Shown here one piece after another: positions 58,156 to 64,000 of a DNA stretch of 64,000 bases. The notes under the pieces are model-generated. The model was not told the origin of the DNA. It did no database searches and saw only the letters and a program-made list of their open reading frames with translations. The stretch comes from Acidimicrobiales bacterium. Its GTDB lineage: Bacteria; Actinomycetota; Acidimicrobiia; Acidimicrobiales; SZUA-35. Numbering within the stretch: position 1 is the stretch's first letter; every line of letters starts with the position of its first letter. The position numbers were made by a program, and so were the translations under genes. Location of the stretch: contig JAWKIO010000005.1 of assembly GCA_041394265.1 (NCBI GenBank), forward strand, positions 2,294,001 through 2,358,000, read 5' to 3'.

Positions 58156-59139
58156 ATGGCGGGTTTTGCACTCGGCGCCGGCAGAGACGAGAGGTTGGGA
58201 TCCTTGGCCAAGGAGCGAGTAGAACGAGACGAGGAAGATCTCGTCCGTCTGTACCTCACCGATATCGGGCAGTATCCGCTGCTCACCAAGGAAGACGAAG
58301 TTCGTCTTGCCCAGGCCATCGAGGCGGGCAAAGAGGCTGCCGAAGCGCTCGAGGCCGACCCGGCCGTCGCTCCCACTCGCAAACGTGAGCTCAACCGCGC
58401 CATTCGCAAGGGACGCGAGGCCGAACGCACCTTCGTGCAGTCGAACCTTCGCCTCGTCGTCTCGATCGCCAAGAAGTACCAGGCCTCCGGACTCCCGCTG
58501 CTCGACCTGATCCAAGAGGGCAACCTGGGCCTGATGCACGCCGTCGAGAAGTTCGACTGGCGCAAGGGCTTCAAGTTCTCGACCTACGCCACCTGGTGGA
58601 TCCGCCAAGCCATCACCCGAGGTATCGCGAACACTGGTCGCACCATCCGTCTGCCCGTGCACGCCGGCGACACCCTCGCCCGTCTCCAGAAGGCACGCGC
58701 CCGCCTCGAGCTGAAGTACGGCCGGCCGGCCACGCTCACCGAACTCGCAGCCGAAGTCGAGATGAGCGAAGAGAAGGTCACCGAGGCACTGCGGTTCGCT
58801 GCCGAGCCCCTGTCGCTCTCCGAGCCCTTGCGGGAAGACGGCGACGCCGAACTCGGCGACGTGGTGGAAGATCGCTCCGCCGACTCACCCTTCGAGGTGG
58901 CGGCCACCGCACTGTTGCCTGAAGAGATCTCCCGGCTCCTCGCACCGCTCGACGAGCGCGAACGCGAGATCCTCAAGCTTCGCTTCGGACTCGACCGAGG
59001 TGAGCCCCGCACCCTCGAAGAGGTGGGGGAGTACTTCAACCTCACTCGTGAGCGGATTCGCCAGATCGAGGCCCGGGCCATGTCGAAGCTCCGGCATCCG
59101 AGTTCCGATACCGGGGCCCGCGACCTCCTCGCGGTCTGA
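58156..59139 (+). CDS. Group 1/2 sigma-70 factor
   Basis: 327 residues. Regions: 1.2 DLVRLYLTDIGQYPLLTKED, 2 SNLRLVVSIAKKYQASGLPL then LLDLIQEGNLGLMHAVEKFD, FKFSTYATWWIRQAITRGIA, region 3 RLPVHAGDTLARLQKARARL, region 4 LDEREREILKLRFGL and LTRERIRQIEARAMSKLRH. There is no long region 1.1, so it may be a SigB/HrdB-like primary or a group 2 factor. It should recognise TANNNT -10 elements like those throughout the window. Confidence 0.93.
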   Translation: MAGFALGAGRDERLGSLAKERVERDEEDLVRLYLTDIGQYPLLTKEDEVRLAQAIEAGKEAAEALEADPAVAPTRKRELNRAIRKGREAERTFVQSNLRLVVSIAKKYQASGLPLLDLIQEGNLGLMHAVEKFDWRKGFKFSTYATWWIRQAITRGIANTGRTIRLPVHAGDTLARLQKARARLELKYGRPATLTELAAEVEMSEEKVTEALRFAAEPLSLSEPLREDGDAELGDVVEDRSADSPFEVAATALLPEEISRLLAPLDEREREILKLRFGLDRGEPRTLEEVGEYFNLTRERIRQIEARAMSKLRHPSSDTGARDLLAV

Positions 59140-59160
59140 CCCCCCTGGTCGACCGAACGA

Positions 59161-59907
59161 TCAGACGTCCAGATCGGCGATCATCGACGCCACTGCGTCG
59201 ATGATCCGCTGGGCATCATGATCGAGCGTTGCGACGTGGAAGCTGTCGTCGAGCCACAGACGTTCGGGATCTGACCCGATCTGCTCGGCGATGAAGTCGC
59301 TCGTGTCCGGCGAGACCACGTGGTCGTTCCGACTGGTGATGAGCAGCGTCGGCATGGCGATCTTCGAGAACTCGCCGGACATGTCGAGGATTCCCTGCTG
59401 CAGACTGAGCAGCGGTGCCAGGGGCGTCTGGTCGTAGGCGACCTCGACCACACCGTCCTTCGCGATGTCGCCACCGATGGCGTCGATCACGGTGGCGCCG
59501 GAATCGATGAAGGCCTGCAGGCCCTCCATGAGGTCGGGATCAGCCTTGCCGGCGGCGTTGATGGGGATGATCGCTGCGATCTCCGGGTGCTGGGTGGCCA
59601 GCCAGAGCGTGAGCGCCCCTCCCATCGACAATCCGGTGACCACCACCCGCTCGGTGCGAGCAGCCAGATCTCGGTAGGCGGCATCGACCGCGGCGGTCCA
59701 GTCGGACCAACCAGTGGCGAGCATGTCGTCGACGGTCGTGCCGTGCCCGGGGAGCAGCGGGAGCTCCACGGAGTGCCCGGCGGCCGCCATCGCCGACGCG
59801 ATCGGGCGCATCGACTGCGGGGATCCGGTGAAGCCGTGGATGGCGAGGACTCCGGTAGGGCCTCCGTTGACGCTCATCGGTTCGGCGCCGGGCATGATGT
59901 CGGTCAT
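59161..59907 (-). CDS. Alpha/beta hydrolase, carboxylesterase/monoglyceride-lipase type
   Basis: 248 residues. Est30-like fold: LAIHGFTGSPQSMRPIASAM with the HG oxyanion motif, LPGHGTTVDDMLATGWSDW, nucleophile S94 in VTGLSMGGALTLWLA, acid in LLITSRNDHVVSPDTSDF and histidine in LDDSFHVATLDHD. Acts on short or medium acyl esters. Leaderless-type promoter TAGAGT. Convergent with the sigma gene. Confidence 0.9.
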   Translation of the reverse strand: MTDIMPGAEPMSVNGGPTGVLAIHGFTGSPQSMRPIASAMAAAGHSVELPLLPGHGTTVDDMLATGWSDWTAAVDAAYRDLAARTERVVVTGLSMGGALTLWLATQHPEIAAIIPINAAGKADPDLMEGLQAFIDSGATVIDAIGGDIAKDGVVEVAYDQTPLAPLLSLQQGILDMSGEFSKIAMPTLLITSRNDHVVSPDTSDFIAEQIGSDPERLWLDDSFHVATLDHDAQRIIDAVASMIADLDV

Positions 59908-59913
59908 CGCCCC

Positions 59914-59919
59914 ACTCTA
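59914..59919 (-). promoter_or_regulatory. -10 element TAGAGT, leaderless
   Basis: Minus-strand TAGAGT, spacer ggggcg (6 nt), then the ATG at 59907. Confidence 0.6.
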
Positions 59920-60109
59920 CGCAGCCGTCGCCGTCATCTCGCCCGTCGAGGAGCGGCGGCGCCGTTGTCACCAGGGCCGACGGTCGTCGGTGGTTCATCA
60001 AGCAGCGCTTCGCCGACTAGGTTCTTGGCACGACACGGTCTCATAGCGGAGACGACACGACCGAAAGCTGAGACCGGGCCCACCGGCCTTGCCTCACCCA
60101 GGAGACTGC

Positions 60110-61486
60110 ATGCGTAGCAAGCGAGGAACGCGACGTCGATGCTCAGCCGCGTTGGTTGCCATCGGAATCGTCGCGGCCGGTTGCACGAGCGGTAGCGACG
60201 AAGCCCTCGATGGCACCACCACCTCGACCCCGACGTCGGCGTCCACCACCGACGATGCGGCCACGGCCGACGGCCTCACCCAGACCTTCGTCGCTTGGTA
60301 CAACACCATCACCAGCGGCGACGCCCCTGCACCCACGTGCGGTGAAGCGCCGGTGTGGGTGGCTGCCGAATCGCTGAAGCCGTCGTCGTCTGGCCCGTTG
60401 TTGGTGTGCGCAGACCGAACGGCCAACGATGAGCTCGTGCTGCGGATCGTGAACAATGCGAGTGGTCCGCTCAGCATCGACTATCCGGACGCGTCGGCCG
60501 GGTGGGTCGTCGGCAGCGATGATCCCGACGGTGTCGTGCCGCTCCGTGGCGCCACCGGTGCGCTGGTGCGTCCGGGCGCCTCGGCGACGCTGACCGCAGC
60601 GGCCGGCGAGTGGGACGAACAAGATCTGTCGCTCGAGTTCGGCGAACGCTGGGCGATCATCGAAGCAACGAACGAGCTGATGGGTGTACTCGGGCTCGAC
60701 AGTACCTTCGACTGGGCGTCCGACCTCGCCGATGGATGTGAGGTCGACGCCGTCGCCGACGCCGACCTCGGAGCACCGCTCGAGGCTGGGCTACACGACT
60801 ACTTCGAGTGCGTGTTCGACGCCCTGGGCGACGCGGCAACCGCAGCCGATCGTGCCTCGCTGGCCGACGTCGTCCCGATGGTCGCCGAGTTGGTCGAGCG
60901 GGCTCGGAATGTCGCCAGCCAACAACGCGCAGGCGTGGTGCCCGCTGCACTCCTGATCGTGTCCGAACTGCCCGAACCGGCGGGTCCGAGCATCGAATCG
61001 ACCACCTCCACCACCGCTGCGCCGACCACGACGAGGCCGCCGACCACCCGTGCGACCACGACCACCGTGCCGAGCACGGCAGCTCCCACCACACCGGCAC
61101 CGACGACCGCGCCGTCCACCACCACGACGACCGGGCCGAAGAAGGTGACCACTACCGAGGAAGACCCCGATCTCACGGTCCCGTTGCCTCCGGCCCCCGT
61201 GCTCGTGGCGCTGGAGGCGGTCGAGGGCGGTGTCGACACCTACACCGCATGGCCGGCGATCGACCCGAAGCTCGGCCGGATCCCCGGTGGTCAGATCGTG
61301 GTCATCGAGTGCAAGGTCTTCACCGACTCGCCGACGCCCGGAGGCAACGGCTGGTGGTATCGCATCGGGAGCGGCGCGGCGGCGGGCGGCTGGGCGCCGG
61401 CCACCGGTTTCAAGAATCTCGTTGCCGGCGTGGCCCCCGGGTCCACCTCCCCCTCCAACGTGAGCGACGCTCTCTCGGCCTGCTGA
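60110..61486 (+). CDS. Lipoprotein with Thr-rich linker and C-terminal SH3-like region
   Basis: 458 residues from the ATG at 60110 (CAGGAG upstream). Signal with lipobox IVAAGC, then a domain (about 50-295) with cysteines, a linker of about 65 residues made mostly of Thr, Pro and Ala (295-360; TTTRPPTTRATTTTVPS), and a C-terminal domain with GGQIVVIECKVFTDSPTPGG and WWYRIGSGAAAGGWAPATGF, an SH3b-like pattern. It probably anchors to the membrane and contacts the wall. Function unknown. Confidence 0.72.
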   Translation: MRSKRGTRRRCSAALVAIGIVAAGCTSGSDEALDGTTTSTPTSASTTDDAATADGLTQTFVAWYNTITSGDAPAPTCGEAPVWVAAESLKPSSSGPLLVCADRTANDELVLRIVNNASGPLSIDYPDASAGWVVGSDDPDGVVPLRGATGALVRPGASATLTAAAGEWDEQDLSLEFGERWAIIEATNELMGVLGLDSTFDWASDLADGCEVDAVADADLGAPLEAGLHDYFECVFDALGDAATAADRASLADVVPMVAELVERARNVASQQRAGVVPAALLIVSELPEPAGPSIESTTSTTAAPTTTRPPTTRATTTTVPSTAAPTTPAPTTAPSTTTTTGPKKVTTTEEDPDLTVPLPPAPVLVALEAVEGGVDTYTAWPAIDPKLGRIPGGQIVVIECKVFTDSPTPGGNGWWYRIGSGAAAGGWAPATGFKNLVAGVAPGSTSPSNVSDALSAC

Positions 61487-61553
61487 TGCGCCGGGGCGTC
61501 GTGCCCCGAATCGCTCGAGATCCCATGGGCCCCGGCGGCGGTGCCCTCCCTGG

Positions 61554-62294
61554 CTAGCTCAGCCCGAGCGGTGGCGCTGCGCGGTAGTGGTAGGCATGCG
61601 CCGTGGCGAAGCCGAACCGCTCGTACAGCTGCTTGGCGCCCGTGTTCGACGGCGCAACCTGCAGCCACGCAACGTCGAGATCACGCGCCACGGCCTCGCC
61701 CAGCAGTGCGGCGAGGATCGACGACGCGAGTCCCTGGCGTCGATCGGCGGGGGCCGTCGACATGGCGAACACCCCGAGGGCGGCGCCATCGAGGACACCG
61801 ACGCCGCTGCAACGCAGCCTCGAGCCGTCCCAACATCCGGCGACGATTTTGGTGAGCGGTGACAGGGCCAGCTCGGCCAGTCGATCGGCGTCGTCTTCGA
61901 CAGCAAGGCGTCGTTCGAGACCGTCATCGAGCTCGATCCGGTGGCCGCTGGCGGGCGCAGTCGGAGCGTCGTGCAGCGTGCGCGCCATGACCTCTGCTCC
62001 CTCGATCGTCGTGTAGCCCCGACGATCGAGTTCGGTCGTGATGGCGAAGTCGGCACCCTCCCAGAGCTGGAACACGGTGGGAAGGTCACGGCCTCGATAC
62101 CACGAGTCGACCGCATCGACGGTCGCCGAAATCGAATCACCGATCGGGCCGAGCGGCGTGCAGCAGTTCGCCCGACTCGTGACGCCGTCGGCGGCGCGGC
62201 ACACCCAGCCGTCGACCCATGTCCGTTCTCGCCCCGGCATCGAACGATCGCTCAGGTGTTCCAGCTGTGAGGTGCTGAGGTCCGGTACCGGCAT
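61554..62294 (-). CDS. GNAT-family N-acetyltransferase
   Basis: 246 residues from the ATG at 62294. The N-terminal half (1-125) is an unassigned region with a conserved RTWVDGWVCRAADGVTSRAN start like other GNAT/FR47 proteins. The C-terminal GNAT domain has VGVLDGAALGVFAMSTAPAD, the acetyl-CoA loop RRQGLASSILAALLGEAVAR and VAPSNTGAKQLYERFGFA. Substrate unknown. The open frame extends upstream through the tRNA-Sec gene and is not coding there. Confidence 0.87.
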   Translation of the reverse strand: MPVPDLSTSQLEHLSDRSMPGRERTWVDGWVCRAADGVTSRANCCTPLGPIGDSISATVDAVDSWYRGRDLPTVFQLWEGADFAITTELDRRGYTTIEGAEVMARTLHDAPTAPASGHRIELDDGLERRLAVEDDADRLAELALSPLTKIVAGCWDGSRLRCSGVGVLDGAALGVFAMSTAPADRRQGLASSILAALLGEAVARDLDVAWLQVAPSNTGAKQLYERFGFATAHAYHYRAAPPLGLS

Positions 62295-62428
62295 CCACGG
62301 AGTATGGACGACGCTTGGCTTGCTGACCTTGTGTTTCCGCCTGCGTCGTCGGATGTGTCGATCGTCCCGGTAGTGTTCGTGGCGATCGAGTTCCGCTTCC
62401 CGACACGGTGTCCCCGCCGTGGCGTTGA

Positions 62429-62524
62429 TGGCGGAGGTGGACGGGAATCGAACCCGCCTACGATGGATCACATCGCACACCCGCTTTGAAGGCGGGGGAG
62501 CCCACCAGGTACTCGGACACCTCC
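62429..62524 (-). tRNA. selC: tRNA-Sec(TCA)
   Basis: Minus-strand, 96 nt including an encoded CCA (62429-62431). Acceptor GGAGGTG pairs with CACCTCC; discriminator G. Anticodon arm CCCGC-CTTCAAA-GCGGG gives anticodon TCA, which reads UGA. The variable arm is long, with stem CGATG/CATCG, and the T-arm is CGGGTTCGATTCCCG. All are marks of bacterial selenocysteine tRNA, and selA/selB in the same window agree. Confidence 0.95.
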
Positions 62525-62629
62525 GCTCCGCACCCTACCGGAGCAACGTCCGTCGGCGACGATCTCGCCCGCATGCTCGTAGCGGCTCACCGTCCCCGGT
62601 TGACGTCGTCCGACCCGTGTGAGGTCGTC

Positions 62630-63262
62630 ATGCTGTGTTTCTCTTCCGCCAAGGGTGGAGCCGGCTGCTCGGTGACCGCCGCTGCCGTCGCCCTTCTGCT
62701 GTCCGAGCACGAACCGGTGCTGCTCGTCGACCTCGCCGGCGACATGGGCGAAGTGCTCGGCTCGTCCGGTGGTGCGCCGCGTGAGCACGCCCTCGACCAG
62801 TGGGGGCGTTCGGTCGACCCGGCCCCTGATGCGCTCCGCTCGTTCGAGACCCGAGTCACCGAGCAGCTCACCGTGCTCGGGTCGGGGTCCGGTCCGGCCG
62901 ATCTGCCACATGAGCGATTGGGCTTGCTGGCAACGCTGCTGCGATCGGACCACCGCCGAGTGGTCGTCGATGTCGGCCATCACCAGCGCCTGTTGCCGAT
63001 CGTCGAGCAAGCCACGAGGTCGGTATTGGTGACGCGGCAGTGCTACGTGGCGTTGAGCAAGGCTCGGCACCGACCAGCACCCGACGACGTGGTCGTGATC
63101 GCCGAGCCGCATCGAGCCCTCACAACGGCCGATGTCGAGTCGGTGCTCGGTGCCCCCGTGGTTGCCACGATCCCGTACGAGCCGCAGATCTTCCGCGCCG
63201 TCGACGCCGGACTGCTGGTGCGTAGGATGCCGGGCACCCTCCGCCGGCTCGCCGTCTTCTGA
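62630..63262 (+). CDS. cpaE: CpaE/TadZ-like ParA-family ATPase of Tad pilus
   Basis: 210 residues from the ATG at 62630 (GAGG five nt upstream); ATG 62573 is in frame. The deviant Walker A is SSAKGGAGCSVTAAAVA, where the usual KT/S is CS, so ATP hydrolysis may be weak. VLLVDLAGDMGEVLG and VVVDVGHH are the Walker B-type strands. TadZ proteins localise the pilus machine. It overlaps the next gene by 1 nt (TGATG). Confidence 0.78.
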   Translation: MLCFSSAKGGAGCSVTAAAVALLLSEHEPVLLVDLAGDMGEVLGSSGGAPREHALDQWGRSVDPAPDALRSFETRVTEQLTVLGSGSGPADLPHERLGLLATLLRSDHRRVVVDVGHHQRLLPIVEQATRSVLVTRQCYVALSKARHRPAPDDVVVIAEPHRALTTADVESVLGAPVVATIPYEPQIFRAVDAGLLVRRMPGTLRRLAVF

Positions 63263-64000
63263 TGCATCCCGACGACGTGATCGCCATCGAAGGGCACCTG
63301 ATCGAACTGTTGACGGACTCACCGTCGGCTCAGTCCGGCGACCTCGTCGACGCCATCCGCCGCGAGTGGCCGACCGCCGACCTCGCGTTGCTGACCGACA
63401 CGGTCGAGCGAGCCATGGCCCGCGCTCGTGGCTTCGGTTCGCTCGAGCAACTCCTTGCTGCCCCCGATGTCGCCGAGGTCATGGTGAACGGACCCGGCCC
63501 GGTCTGGGTCGAACGTCGCGGGCAACTGGAAGCCACCGATCTGCGCCTCAGCGAGGCAGAGATCTGGCTCGTGATCTCCCGGATCCTCGACCCACTGGGC
63601 TTGCGGGTCGACCGACTGCATCCGATGGCCGATGCTCGCCTCGCCGATGGGAGTCGGGTCAATGTGGTGGTGCCTCCGTTGGCGGTCGATGGTCCCACGA
63701 TCACGATCAGGCGATTCGCCGCCACCGCCATCGGCCTCGACGCCTTTGGTCCCGAGGCTGTCGTGCAGCCATTGCGCTCGGCCGTCGAACAACGCAAGAC
63801 CATCGTGATCAGTGGCGGCACCGGCGCCGGCAAGACGACGTTGCTCAATGCCCTGGCGCAATCGATCGGCTCGGATGAGCGCATCATCACGATCGAGGAC
63901 ACTGCCGAGCTCCAGCTCGGTCGCCGTCATCTGGTCCGACTCGAAGCCCGCACCGCAAATGCCGAAGGCGTGGGCGAGGTGACGATCCGCGACCTCGTCA
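63262..64000 (+). CDS. cpaF: TadA/CpaF secretion ATPase, partial at right edge
   Basis: At least 246 residues; no stop before the window ends. N-terminal domain VAEVMVNGPGPVWVERRGQL and ISRILDPLGLRVDRLHPMAD, then LADGSRVNVVVPPLAVDGPT, Walker A VISGGTGAGKTTLLNALAQS and the Asp box ITIEDTAELQLG. Hexameric motor of type IVc (Tad/Flp) pilus assembly. Coupled to cpaE, it marks the start of a tad locus. Confidence 0.93.
   Translation, partial: MHPDDVIAIEGHLIELLTDSPSAQSGDLVDAIRREWPTADLALLTDTVERAMARARGFGSLEQLLAAPDVAEVMVNGPGPVWVERRGQLEATDLRLSEAEIWLVISRILDPLGLRVDRLHPMADARLADGSRVNVVVPPLAVDGPTITIRRFAATAIGLDAFGPEAVVQPLRSAVEQRKTIVISGGTGAGKTTLLNALAQSIGSDERIITIEDTAELQLGRRHLVRLEARTANAEGVGEVTIRDLV

Noticed and set aside
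62295..62480. N-terminal extension of the GNAT protein through the tRNA
   Set aside because: The extension would overlap the tRNA-Sec gene and is Arg/His-rich noise; the conserved protein starts at 62294.

Overview
The window is a high-GC, gene-dense stretch of an actinobacterial chromosome. Support comes from a WhiB regulator, a 79-residue acyl-CoA carboxylase epsilon subunit, a GlnR-like regulator beside two glutamine synthetases, an SCO6745-family protein, a paired ArsA-like ATPase locus next to whiB (the BagAB arrangement of mycobacteria), and Tad pilus genes. The mix of MeaA-type mutase, selenocysteine machinery and amide/N-acyl hydrolases would fit Acidimicrobiia, but that rank is inference. 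About 65 genes are called, most in short operons with 1-7 nt start/stop overlaps. No prophage, insertion sequence or CRISPR array was seen.

Layout. 0-6 kb: minus-strand hydrolases (amidohydrolase, N-acyl-D-amino-acid deacylase-like, dimethylformamidase-like) flanked by a partial PAS-like gene and a secreted FG-GAP-like protein. 6-9.6 kb: small cytosolic and secreted proteins. 9.6-13.6 kb: a cobalamin operon (cobC-like, cobQ, cbiZ, cbiB). 13.7-15.6 kb: K+ channel, SCO6745 protein, LOG protein. 15.7-22.2 kb: acyl-CoA metabolism (carboxylase beta and epsilon subunits, CoA transferase, B12-dependent MeaA) with aat and a cyclophilin. 23-27.9 kb: lysC, asd, an IPNS-like oxygenase, MazG-like and MpaB-like proteins. 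28-33 kb: tRNA-Pro, receiver and STAS proteins, ArsA pair, NfeD, WhiB. 33-36 kb: selB-selA. 36-40 kb: FxsA, a metal-site-less MBL-fold protein, and an ECF sigma/anti-sigma/MscS-like operon. 40-45 kb: Mrp, HesB, a Tat redoxin lipoprotein divergent from a miniaturised xanthine-dehydrogenase-like fusion with RidA. 45-52 kb: deacetylase, serS, fadD, glnR-glnA and divergent glnII. 52-62 kb: secreted proteins, nadE, VanY-like peptidase, primary-like sigma factor, esterase, GNAT. 62.4-64 kb: tRNA-Sec and the start of a tad locus.

How parts connect. The cobalamin genes could supply the B12 needed by MeaA, and the carboxylase can feed the same acyl-CoA routes. selA, selB and tRNA-Sec together show that UGA is decoded as selenocysteine in this organism, so apparent TGA stops need care, although no local selenoprotein was recognised. 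The nitrogen genes (GlnR-like, GSI, GSII) form one block with a candidate GlnR site in the divergent spacer.

The most striking window-wide signal is promoter grammar: at least seventeen genes carry a TANNNT hexamer ending 6-8 nt before the start codon and no Shine-Dalgarno sequence, the geometry of leaderless transcription. At 42.75 kb two such -10 boxes overlap by 2 bp back-to-back and would drive two leaderless genes in opposite directions. Other unusual items are the mini-xanthine-dehydrogenase fusion, a nested 87-nt hairpin between lysC and asd, and a 25-bp tandem repeat starting inside the last codons of glnII.
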